Assembly: GCA_016286935.1 (NCBI GenBank) | Contig: JAEEUO010000092.1 | Coordinates: forward strand, 1-5,354 | Length of the DNA stretch: 5,354 bases | Source: Bacillota bacterium | GTDB lineage: Bacteria > Bacillota > Clostridia > Peptostreptococcales > Anaerovoracaceae | Direction: 5' to 3' | In this document: piece by piece, positions 1 through 5,347 of the stretch | Layout of the letters: each line of letters opens with the position of its first letter | Numbering within the stretch: the first letter of the stretch is position 1 | Notes under the pieces: model-generated | What the model saw: the letters and a program-made list of their open reading frames with translations, nothing else | The model's database searches: none | Told to the model about the DNA's origin: nothing | Made by a program: the position numbers and the translations under genes

Positions 1-815
1 AGGACGGGCGACGCGTTTCCGAGCGTGAGGCAGAGAGCCGAGGCCGTAACGGTCACCGCCGAGAGGATCCGGACGCTTACGCGGTCCGCGAGTACGCCGC
101 CGAGGGATTTGCCGAGGACGACGAACAGCGTCAGAAGAAGCGCGGCGCCGGCTCCCGTCTTCCACGGATAGGAGACGGCCGACCCGCCGATCGCGCGGAC
201 GGCGACGGCGAGAAGAAGGAGCGCGGCGATCCGTCCGACGGGGACGTCCGCCCTTCTCTTTTCCGGCGCGGCGGGAAGCGGTTCCGTGAGGAATACGCCC
301 TTTGCGTCGGCGTGCGTGATGAGGAAGAGCCACAGCGCGATCAGAAGGATTCCGGCCGTCAGAACGATCCGGAATTGCGGAAACAGCGTTCCGACCGTCA
401 GGCCCATCGCGCCGGGCGCGACGAACACGCCGAGCGGGCCCGCCTTTCCGCGCGCTTCGACGATCGTTTCGGTACCGCCCGCGACGTGGAAGACGCTGTT
501 GCCGCAAGCGACGCCGATCACGCGGACCATCGCGGGAAGCGGCAGGAGCGCGAAGAGGCCGATGCAGGCGCAAGCGATCGCGCCGAGATACGGAACGCCG
601 GCCTTGAACGAGCGCTTTTCCGCGCAGACGTCGACGGCGCGGCCGACGATGCACTGAGTCGTAAACGCGAGCGTGTTGTAGAGGATGACGGCGATCGCGA
701 ACGAAGCGGCCGTGAGAGTTCCCTTCGCGGGCCCGAAGATCACGCACGCGCAGACGGCGTCGACGAAGAAGTGGGCGACGGAATTGGCGGCGAGTCGGAT
801 CGGTCTTACGGGCAT
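1..815 (-). CDS. MFS-like multi-pass permease, 3' end missing (runs off left edge)
   Basis: An open frame with no stop runs from ATG 813-815 to the left edge: 271 complete codons plus two bases. The product begins MPVRPIRLAANSVAHFF. It has about eight hydrophobic segments, roughly at residues 12-29, 36-57, 76-94, 97-113, 128-145, 149-167, 194-211 and 222-243, with another starting near 250. Residues 236-249 (GKSLGGVLADRVSVR region) resemble the motif-A loop of major facilitator permeases, where a G..AD(R) pattern links two helices. The start is supported by a perfect AGGAGG seven bases upstream. The family usually has about 380-420 residues, so the C-terminal third is outside the window. The substrate cannot be told. 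It is transcribed divergently from the reductase operon. A six-to-eight-helix transporter of another superfamily is the main alternative. Confidence 0.72.
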   Translation of the reverse strand, partial: MPVRPIRLAANSVAHFFVDAVCACVIFGPAKGTLTAASFAIAVILYNTLAFTTQCIVGRAVDVCAEKRSFKAGVPYLGAIACACIGLFALLPLPAMVRVIGVACGNSVFHVAGGTETIVEARGKAGPLGVFVAPGAMGLTVGTLFPQFRIVLTAGILLIALWLFLITHADAKGVFLTEPLPAAPEKRRADVPVGRIAALLLLAVAVRAIGGSAVSYPWKTGAGAALLLTLFVVLGKSLGGVLADRVSVRILSAVTVTASALCLTLGNASPV

Positions 816-822
816 GGCGGTT

Positions 823-828
823 CCTCCT
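823..828 (-). promoter_or_regulatory. Shine-Dalgarno site of the permease gene
   Basis: The minus strand reads AGGAGG here, with a 7-nt spacer to ATG at 815. This fixes the permease start. Confidence 0.85.
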
Positions 829-833
829 GTTTG

Positions 834-839
834 ATTATA
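834..839 (-). promoter_or_regulatory. Predicted -10 box for the permease gene
   Basis: The minus strand reads a perfect TATAAT, about 19 nt upstream of the permease start codon. The expected -35 region at about 857-862 reads TAGCAT on the minus strand, a poor match, so the promoter may need an activator or may be weak. With a start site about 7 nt below the box the leader would be very short, with the Shine-Dalgarno close to the 5' end. Confidence 0.5.
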
Positions 840-857
840 CACAAAAACGGCGCGCCA

Positions 858-866
858 TGCTATACT
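858..866 (+). promoter_or_regulatory. Predicted extended -10 promoter of the reductase-regulator operon
   Basis: The plus strand reads TGCTATACT, a TGn extension directly before a 5/6 match to TATAAT. No good -35 is seen 16-18 nt upstream, which is common for extended -10 promoters. A start near 872-874 gives a leader of about 30 nt before ATG 905. The box lies about 20 bp from the divergent -10 of the permease gene. Confidence 0.5.
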
Positions 867-904
867 GACATTGATCGAACATTCTGTTTTACGGAGCGAA
901 CCGC

Positions 905-1879
905 ATGAAAAAACGTCAGATCGGACAACACCCCATAGAAGTCACGGAAATCGGTTTTGGCAGCCTTGTGATGTCGTTCGGCCAGTTGGACCTCACGCCC
1001 GAAAAAGGCGCTGAGATCGTCTCCTACGCCCTTACAAGGGGCATCAATCTCATCGATACCGCCCAGTTCTATCAGACGTACCCGCATCTCCGCCTCGCGC
1101 TGCGGAGCTGGAACGGTCCGGACCCCGTGATCTGCTCGAAATCGCTCGCGCCGGACGGCTACGGGATCTACAAGGCGATCGAGGAGGCGCGCCGTTCGCT
1201 CGACCGCGACGTGATCGACGTCTTCTTCCTCCACGAGGTCTACGGCCTCGACGATCTGTGGTACCGGAGACCGGCGCTGGAGGCCCTGAACGAAGCGAAG
1301 GCCAAGGGGAAGATCCGCCTGACCGGCATCTCCACCCACCACTCCGACGTCGCGGAGGAAGCGGCCGCGTCGGACGGCGTCGACGTCCTCTTCCCGCTCG
1401 TCAACGTCGCCTCGATGGGCATCCGCCGCGGCGACGGGTTCGGGACGAAGGAGGAGATGGAACGCGCGATCGCGACCGCTGCGGCGAACGGCAAGGGCGT
1501 CTTCGGCATGAAGGCGTTCGGCGGCGGTCCCCTGCTCCCGCGCTACCGCGAGTGCCTCGACTATGCTTTGAATATCCCCGGCCTGACGTCCGAGATGATC
1601 GGCTTCGGCTCCTGCGAGGAGGTCGACCGGATCTTCGACTATCTCGACGGAACGCTACCCGCGGACTACGCGCCCGACATGAACCGCAAGGAGCTCTTCA
1701 TCGAGGAAACGGACTGCATCGGCTGCGGCGCGTGCGTCGAACGCTGCCCGAACGGCGCGCTTCATCTCAACGCCGACGGCTTCTCCGAGGTCGACCGGCG
1801 CCTCTGCATGACGTGCGGCTACTGCGCACCCGTCTGCCCGATGCGCGCGATCATCATGCTGACGAAGCGGCAAGACTGA
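905..1879 (+). CDS. Aldo/keto reductase with C-terminal dicluster 4Fe-4S ferredoxin domain
   Basis: A 324-residue cytoplasmic oxidoreductase. Residues 1-250 or so are an aldo/keto reductase TIM barrel with the expected catalytic tetrad visible: Asp51 and Tyr56 (LIDTAQFY), Lys79 (CSKS) and His110 (FFLHE). Residues 266-318 carry two CxxCxxCxxxCP motifs, Cys271/274/277/281 and Cys301/304/307/311, the pattern for two [4Fe-4S] clusters. Such fusions are common in anaerobes, where the barrel may reduce an aldehyde or ketone while exchanging electrons with ferredoxin-type partners; the substrate is unknown. The start at 905 has GGAG at 893-896 with an 8-nt spacer. The Crp/Fnr-type regulator follows after 15 nt, so the two are probably co-transcribed. 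The family call is firm, the physiological reaction is not. Confidence 0.93.
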   Translation: MKKRQIGQHPIEVTEIGFGSLVMSFGQLDLTPEKGAEIVSYALTRGINLIDTAQFYQTYPHLRLALRSWNGPDPVICSKSLAPDGYGIYKAIEEARRSLDRDVIDVFFLHEVYGLDDLWYRRPALEALNEAKAKGKIRLTGISTHHSDVAEEAAASDGVDVLFPLVNVASMGIRRGDGFGTKEEMERAIATAAANGKGVFGMKAFGGGPLLPRYRECLDYALNIPGLTSEMIGFGSCEEVDRIFDYLDGTLPADYAPDMNRKELFIEETDCIGCGACVERCPNGALHLNADGFSEVDRRLCMTCGYCAPVCPMRAIIMLTKRQD

Positions 1880-1881
1880 CG

Positions 1882-1888
1882 AAAGGAG
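1882..1888 (+). promoter_or_regulatory. Shine-Dalgarno site of the Crp/Fnr regulator gene
   Basis: AAAGGAG lies 6 nt before ATG 1895, inside the 15-nt gap after the reductase stop. There is no terminator in the gap, which supports one operon. Confidence 0.8.
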
Positions 1889-1894
1889 TCCCGT

Positions 1895-2578
1895 ATGCCC
1901 CTCCATCCCGTACTCAAACGATCCCTCCTCTTCCGCGGAATGACCGACGAGGAGATCATCTCCTGCCTGCGCGGGCTCGAAACGAAGGAGGCCGTCTACG
2001 ACAAGGGCGCCGTGATCCTCGCGTCCGGCGGCACCGCGCAGCGGATGGGGCTCGTCTTCCAGGGAAGCGCGACGGTCGAGATCACCGACGTCTGGGGAAA
2101 CCGGACGGCCCTCTCGCGCGTCGAGCCCGGCCAGTTTTTCGCCGAAACGTACGCCTTCCTTCCCGACGAGCCCGTTCCCGCGGACGTGATCGCGAACGAA
2201 CGCACGCGGATCCTCTTCCTCCGCGTCGGCGCCATCCGCGAACCGCGCCACGCAAACGAGGCGTGGATGACGAAGCTCGTCACGAACATCCTCGCGTACA
2301 CGATGCAGAACAACATCGCCCTCTCCGGCCGGGTGCTCCATACTGCGCCGAAGACGATCCGCGCCCGCGTTGAGGCGTATCTGAATTCCGTCGCGGTGAA
2401 GAAGCGCTCCCGCACGTTCGAGATCCCCTTCGACCGTCAGGGCCTCGCCGACTATCTGAACGTCGACCGGAGCGCCCTCTCGAAGGAACTCTCGCGGATG
2501 CAGGCCGAGGGCCTGATCGAGACGAAGAAAAACCGCTTCGTGTTGAACGAAGCGGCGGAAAAGACGGATCGGGATTGA
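1895..2578 (+). CDS. Crp/Fnr-family transcriptional regulator
   Basis: A 227-residue DNA-binding regulator. Residues about 8-115 form a cNMP-binding-type beta barrel (LLFRGMTDEEI opening, G45 turn, VEPGQFFAE at 76-84). Residues about 127-150 are the long dimerisation helix. Residues about 151-218 are a winged helix-turn-helix, with the HTH near 181-202 (GLADYLNVDRSALSKELSRM) and the wing around GLIETKKNRFVL. The only cysteine is Cys24, so it cannot hold an FNR-type [4Fe-4S] cluster. The PRAA/RS phosphate-binding signature of cAMP binders is not evident, so the effector is unknown and may be a small molecule or redox-linked ligand. It follows the ferredoxin-fused reductase in one operon and may control that operon and the divergent permease; that is inference. 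It converges with the membrane protein gene, with stops 5 nt apart. Confidence 0.92.
   Translation: MPLHPVLKRSLLFRGMTDEEIISCLRGLETKEAVYDKGAVILASGGTAQRMGLVFQGSATVEITDVWGNRTALSRVEPGQFFAETYAFLPDEPVPADVIANERTRILFLRVGAIREPRHANEAWMTKLVTNILAYTMQNNIALSGRVLHTAPKTIRARVEAYLNSVAVKKRSRTFEIPFDRQGLADYLNVDRSALSKELSRMQAEGLIETKKNRFVLNEAAEKTDRD
2525..2555 (-). terminator. Intrinsic terminator of the leftward membrane-protein gene, inside the regulator CDS
   Basis: Read on the minus strand, bases 2555-2533 form a perfect 9-bp stem (CCGCTTCGT / ACGAAGCGG) with a 5-nt loop, followed by TTTTTCTTC at 2532-2524. This is a textbook Rho-independent terminator for transcription leaving the gene at 2584-3159, about 30 nt after its stop. 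On the plus strand the same stem has no T-tract, so it should work in one direction only. It is encoded within the last codons of the regulator gene (about codons 213-221). Confidence 0.8.
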
Positions 2579-2583
2579 CGCGT

Positions 2584-3159
2584 TTACAGTACCGGCGCGG
2601 TCCTCTGGAGCCACCGGAAGAAGAAGTACGACGCGGCAAAGACGAGCAGGATGCCGATGATGTGGAGGACGCGGACGAACGTCGGGCCGATGAAGTAGAC
2701 GAAGATGCCCGAAAGCGCGCACATCAGGAAGACCGCGTACAGGATCCAGTAGATCGTCCAGGCCTTCTTGCCCTGTTCGATCAGCGACGTCCGGCCGTTG
2801 TATTCGAGGATCTGGACCGTCGCGCGGAAGATCATGAACGTGCTGAGCAGAACGAGAACGGCGTTCATCTCGACCATCATCAGCGCGTAGGTATAGGACT
2901 GTTTGTAGAACGAGATCAGGATCAGAGAAGCCGTTACGGCCGTACCGATCATCATCAGGCGCGAAGCGCGCTGGTATTCGATGTTGTCCTGTACGGCTTT
3001 TTTCATGCCGCGGAGGCGGATGATGTAGCCGGCGAGGGTAAAGATCGCGAAGATCGTTCCGGCAAGGCCGCCGAGGAGCGACAGCGCGCCGAGCGCGAAT
3101 CCCGGTTCGGCGTACATGCAGAGGCCGAGGCCCTGACGCGCGTTGTAGTTGGATTTCAT
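2584..3159 (-). CDS. Hypothetical membrane protein with five predicted helices
   Basis: A 191-residue protein I do not recognise. Hydrophobic segments lie at about 21-47, 67-84, 93-113, 134-157 and 163-182. The basic stretch IRLRGMKKAV (47-56) follows helix 1 and suggests a cytoplasmic loop; another polar loop is at 118-133. No enzymatic motif, metal site or cleavable signal peptide is apparent. The start has AAAGGA at 3170-3175 with a 10-nt spacer. The gene has its own promoter and its own intrinsic terminator, so it appears to be a single-gene transcription unit rather than part of the nfo operon. The third-position G+C and residue composition look like those of a real gene, and the opposite-strand frame over it is a charged low-complexity shadow. 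Confidence 0.82.
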   Translation of the reverse strand: MKSNYNARQGLGLCMYAEPGFALGALSLLGGLAGTIFAIFTLAGYIIRLRGMKKAVQDNIEYQRASRLMMIGTAVTASLILISFYKQSYTYALMMVEMNAVLVLLSTFMIFRATVQILEYNGRTSLIEQGKKAWTIYWILYAVFLMCALSGIFVYFIGPTFVRVLHIIGILLVFAASYFFFRWLQRTAPVL

Positions 3160-3161
3160 TG

Positions 3162-3176
3162 GAAAGCGTTCCTTTC
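3162..3176 (-). promoter_or_regulatory. Shine-Dalgarno site within a small possible hairpin, membrane protein gene
   Basis: The minus strand reads GAAAGGAACGCTTTC: GAAAG and CTTTC can pair around a 5-nt loop, covering most of the AAAGGA site (3170-3175). A 5-bp stem with A-T pairs is weak, so any effect on initiation would be modest. Confidence 0.35.
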
Positions 3177-3192
3177 GTTATGATGTGGTGTT

Positions 3193-3221
3193 ATTTTACA
3201 ACAGATCGCGGCGGTTGTCCA
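3193..3221 (-). promoter_or_regulatory. Predicted sigma-A type promoter of the membrane protein gene
   Basis: On the minus strand the -35 is TGGACA (3221-3216, 5/6 match to TTGACA). The spacer is exactly 17 nt, and the -10 is TAAAAT (3198-3193, 5/6 match). The predicted start is near 3186, giving a leader of about 27 nt before ATG 3159. It sits in the 97-bp gap downstream of nfo, where no clear nfo terminator is seen. Confidence 0.7.
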
Positions 3222-3255
3222 TTCTCTTCGTCGCAGGCGTTCTCCGGACGCGGCC

Positions 3256-4086
3256 CTACGCCTCGAACGACCGGAGCAGAGCGATCTCCCGCGCGTATCC
3301 CTCGAGATCGGTCGGTGTCTCGAGGCACATCGGGAGCTGTTTCAGAGCCGGGTGGTTGACGATCCGACGGAACGTCTCCCGGCCGATCGTTCCCTCGCCG
3401 ATGCAGGCGTGGCGGTCCTTCCGCGCGCCGCGGGGGTTCTTCGAATCGTTGAGGTGGAGCGCCTTCAGGCGTTCGAGCCCGATCACGCGGTCAAACTCCG
3501 CGAGGACGCCGTCGAGGTCGCCGACGATGTCGTAGCCGGCGTCGCTGACGTGGCACGTGTCGAGGCAGACGCCGATCCTGTCGGAGCATTCCGTCCGGTC
3601 GATGATCGCGCGGAGTTCCTCGAACGAGGAACCGACCTCGCTGCCCTTTCCGCTCATCGTCTCGAGCAGGATCGTCGTATGGAGTTCCGGGGTCAGGACG
3701 CGGTTCACGATTTCGACGATCTGGTCGATACCGGCTTCGATCCCCTGGCCGACGTGGGAGCCGGGATGGAAGTTGTAGTAGTTGCCGGGGACGGCTTCCA
3801 TGCGCGCAAGGTCGTCCTTGAAGACGCGATAGGCGAAATCGCGCACCTCCGGCTTCGCGGAACACGGATTCAGCGTATACGGCGCGTGGGCGATCAGCTT
3901 TCCGAAGCCGTTCACTTCAAGCAGCGCGTTCAGCTTCGCCGCGTCGTCGAGGTCAAGCGGCTTCGCGTCGCCGCCGCGGGGGTTGCGCGTGAAGAACTGG
4001 AACGTATTCGCGCCGATCGAGAGAGCCGTCTCGCCCATCGCGAGATAGCCGGCCGAGGCGCTCAGATGGCAGCCGAGGTAAAGCAT
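3256..4086 (-). CDS. nfo: Deoxyribonuclease IV (AP endonuclease, EndoIV family)
   Basis: A 276-residue cytoplasmic DNA repair enzyme that cleaves the backbone 5' of abasic sites in base excision repair. Family length is about 280. It begins MLYLGCHLSASAGYL and all nine residues expected for the tri-zinc centre are present: His67 (AHAPYTLN), His107 (NFHPGSH), Glu142 (LLETMSG), Asp176 and His179 (CLDTCH), His211 (LHLNDSKN), Asp224 and His226 (DRHACIGEG) and Glu256 (CLETP). I chose the start at 4086 because it matches the usual N-terminus. The open frame extends upstream to 4296, but that part lies over the aminopeptidase 3' end in another frame and looks like shadow sequence. GGAG at 4095-4098 lies 8 nt upstream, and the aminopeptidase stop is only 2 nt before the ATG, so translation is probably coupled. 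Confidence 0.95.
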   Translation of the reverse strand: MLYLGCHLSASAGYLAMGETALSIGANTFQFFTRNPRGGDAKPLDLDDAAKLNALLEVNGFGKLIAHAPYTLNPCSAKPEVRDFAYRVFKDDLARMEAVPGNYYNFHPGSHVGQGIEAGIDQIVEIVNRVLTPELHTTILLETMSGKGSEVGSSFEELRAIIDRTECSDRIGVCLDTCHVSDAGYDIVGDLDGVLAEFDRVIGLERLKALHLNDSKNPRGARKDRHACIGEGTIGRETFRRIVNHPALKQLPMCLETPTDLEGYAREIALLRSFEA

Positions 4087-4094
4087 CTCTACCG

Positions 4095-4098
4095 CTCC
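4095..4098 (-). promoter_or_regulatory. Shine-Dalgarno site of nfo inside the aminopeptidase 3' end
   Basis: The minus strand reads GGAG with an 8-nt spacer to the nfo ATG at 4086. It lies within the final codons of the aminopeptidase (GCG GAG CGG TAG), so ribosomes ending on the upstream gene stop beside the nfo start. Confidence 0.6.
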
Positions 4099-4292
4099 GC
4101 CCAGTTGCCGTCGATGAAGATCGGGACTTCGCGGCCGTCCTTTGTAATGCCGGTGATCGTCGCGTCGGGCGTTCCGTACATGAAGTCGACGTGGGTCGCG
4201 GAATCGTTCGCGCCGCGGGCGAGCCGCTCCTCCTTCGAAAGCTCCGTGCCGTTCTTGATGCAGGACGGATAGGAGTGGCCGAGCGCGAGGTG

Positions 4293-4295
4293 TCA
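4293..4295 (-). other. In-frame TGA at codon 347 of the aminopeptidase
   Basis: The minus strand reads ...AAC GCG TCG TGA CAC CTC..., i.e. N-A-S-stop-H-L. Relatives carry Cys or Asn at this place, followed by the metal-binding His. A single C-to-A change from TGC would explain it. Two other genes here end in TGA, so a genome-wide reassignment of TGA is not suggested. Confidence 0.9.
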
Positions 4296-5285
4296 CGACG
4301 CGTTCTCGTCGAAGAGCGTGTTGTAGAAGAAGATGCCGCTCTCGGAGATCGGGGATCTCGCGGGAACGAGCGCGATCTCGCCGAGGGATTTCGCGCCGTC
4401 GTCGGTGTCGAGGATGCCCTTCAGCGTCTCCTTCCCTTCTTCGGCGTCATATTTCACGACGCGGCCGTTCTCGAACCAGAGCTCAAGGCCCTTGACGAGC
4501 GAGCCGTTGTGGTTGAGGATCATTGAGGACTTAACATAGCCATTAATATTATCCTTATCAGGCGTTCCGAAGACCTCTTCGGTCGGCATATTCGGGATGA
4601 ACCAGCGCTTGTCGGCGTTCGCGCGGTGTTCGAGCGCGGCGCAGAAGACGTTGTCGCGGGCGAGGCCGACGGTCAGGTCGGTTCCGATGCCGGTCTTGAT
4701 GTGGATCGCCTTGAAGTCCATCTCGTTGAGCCAGTTTGCGTTGTCCCAGAGCGTTTTCATGTGGGTCTCCCAGGCGGTGACGGGATCGGGGGAATCGAGC
4801 CGGACGGCCATGAAGATCGCCTCGTAGAGCTTTTCGACGGCCTCCTCGTCGTCCTTCGCGTCCGGAAAGACCGTTCGCGCCCACGCGGGGGACGGGACGG
4901 CGACGATCGACCACGTGACGCAGTTTCCGGCGGTGTTTTCGGAATGGGCGCGGATCGCCTTCCGGCGCGCGGAAAGTCCCTTCGCGACGCGCTCGGCGGG
5001 AGCGCCTTCATAGGCGTTCGGATCCATCGAATCGATCCAGAGATACGCGTAGTCCTCGTCGTCCATGTACCGGAAGCGGTCGACGATCCACTGCGGCGTA
5101 TCCATCACGAAGTGGTCGTCCGCGTACTGGAACGCGTACTTCACGCTCGCGTCGTCGGTCCACTCAAACGTGACGCCCGTCGAACCGGCCTTGTACGCTT
5201 CGAGCGCGCACATCCGGGCGAATTCGGCGGTCGAGATGTCGGAGAGGATGCGGACTTTCTGGCCTTCGCGGAGATGGAGGCCCAT
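4293..5285 (-). CDS. Longest ATG-to-stop fragment of the M29 aminopeptidase
   Basis: Under standard rules the locus can only give this 330-residue product, starting at internal Met17 (MGLHLREGQ) and ending DENAS before the TGA. No Shine-Dalgarno precedes ATG 5283-5285. The fragment keeps the N-terminal domain and the first two metal-ligand glutamates but lacks the last third of the catalytic domain, so it is predicted to be inactive. It is listed because automatic gene callers are likely to report it as the gene. Confidence 0.5.
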   Translation of the reverse strand: MGLHLREGQKVRILSDISTAEFARMCALEAYKAGSTGVTFEWTDDASVKYAFQYADDHFVMDTPQWIVDRFRYMDDEDYAYLWIDSMDPNAYEGAPAERVAKGLSARRKAIRAHSENTAGNCVTWSIVAVPSPAWARTVFPDAKDDEEAVEKLYEAIFMAVRLDSPDPVTAWETHMKTLWDNANWLNEMDFKAIHIKTGIGTDLTVGLARDNVFCAALEHRANADKRWFIPNMPTEEVFGTPDKDNINGYVKSSMILNHNGSLVKGLELWFENGRVVKYDAEEGKETLKGILDTDDGAKSLGEIALVPARSPISESGIFFYNTLFDENAS

Positions 5286-5330
5286 CTTGACGGTGATCTC
5301 GGCGTATTTCTGCAGTTTGGCTTTGTCGGG

Positions 5331-5333
5331 CCT
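5331..5333 (-). other. Expected aminopeptidase start position, reads AGG not ATG
   Basis: The frame reads AGG CCC GAC AAA GCC AAA CTG CAG, which matches a typical M29 N-terminus (M-PDKAKLQKYAEI) with Met replaced. A stop (TAA, 5346-5348) lies just upstream in this frame, and there is no ATG, GTG or TTG before codon 17. Confidence 0.75.
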
Positions 5334-5340
5334 GGCGGTA

Positions 5341-5347
5341 CTCCTTT
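5341..5347 (-). promoter_or_regulatory. Shine-Dalgarno site of the aminopeptidase gene
   Basis: The minus strand reads AAAGGAG with a 7-nt spacer to the AGG at 5333, the same site and spacing type as other genes here. It marks where translation is expected to begin. The promoter lies beyond the right edge. Confidence 0.75.

Larger units (their letters stand above)
4089..5333 (-). pseudogene. M29-family (AmpS-type) metallo-aminopeptidase, start codon lost and in-frame TGA
   Basis: Read through, this is a 414-codon M29 aminopeptidase, the usual family length, ending TAG 4089-4091. These cytoplasmic two-metal enzymes remove N-terminal residues from peptides. Expected ligands are visible: Glu253 (MPTEEVF), Glu319 (GEIALVP), His348 (DENAS-x-H), His381 and Asp383 (THVDF); the numbering agrees with what I recall for Staphylococcus aureus AmpS. 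Two anomalies: codon 347 is TGA (4293-4295), and the codon 7 nt after a good Shine-Dalgarno is AGG (5331-5333) where ATG is expected. A product stopping at the TGA would lack His348, His381 and Asp383 and should be inactive. The codons after the TGA are intact, without frameshift or other stop, so any damage is very recent, or the sequence has errors, or the TGA is recoded. Family call is firm; functional status is open. Confidence 0.85.

Noticed and set aside
312..908. 198-codon plus-strand open frame at the left end
   Set aside because: Highly charged Arg/Asp/Glu-rich sequence opposite the hydrophobic permease frame, which has a perfect Shine-Dalgarno and membrane segments.
1258..2373. 371-codon plus-strand open frame spanning both operon genes
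   Set aside because: Arg/Pro/Gly-rich out-of-frame translation of two well-supported genes, with no Shine-Dalgarno and no recognisable domain.
1655..2722. 355-codon minus-strand open frame opposite the reductase and regulator
   Set aside because: Antisense shadow typical of high-G+C coding DNA; it also overlaps the end of the membrane protein gene.
3222..3255. Small inverted repeat GCGT/ACGC downstream of nfo as a terminator
   Set aside because: The stem is only 4 bp and no T-tract follows on the minus strand.
3352..4272. 306-codon plus-strand open frame opposite nfo
   Set aside because: Antisense shadow. The opposing nfo frame has all nine catalytic metal ligands.
4242..4295. Possible SECIS hairpin after the in-frame TGA: CUCC/GGAG and CCGU/ACGG stems, 3x3 internal loop, 12-nt apical loop beginning 28 nt after the UGA
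   Set aside because: The distance is acceptable, but the stems are short and interrupted, and the apical loop begins CC rather than with the G (GU/GG) of bacterial SECIS elements. In G+C-rich sequence such stems arise by chance.
4293..4295. TGA as a sense codon through an altered genetic code
   Set aside because: The reductase and the regulator here both end at TGA in positions fitting their families, and no other gene shows internal TGA.
4087..4296. N-terminal extension of nfo by 70 codons up to ATG 4296
   Set aside because: The extension is Arg-rich shadow sequence over the aminopeptidase 3' end in another frame. The ATG at 4086 matches the usual family N-terminus and has its own Shine-Dalgarno.
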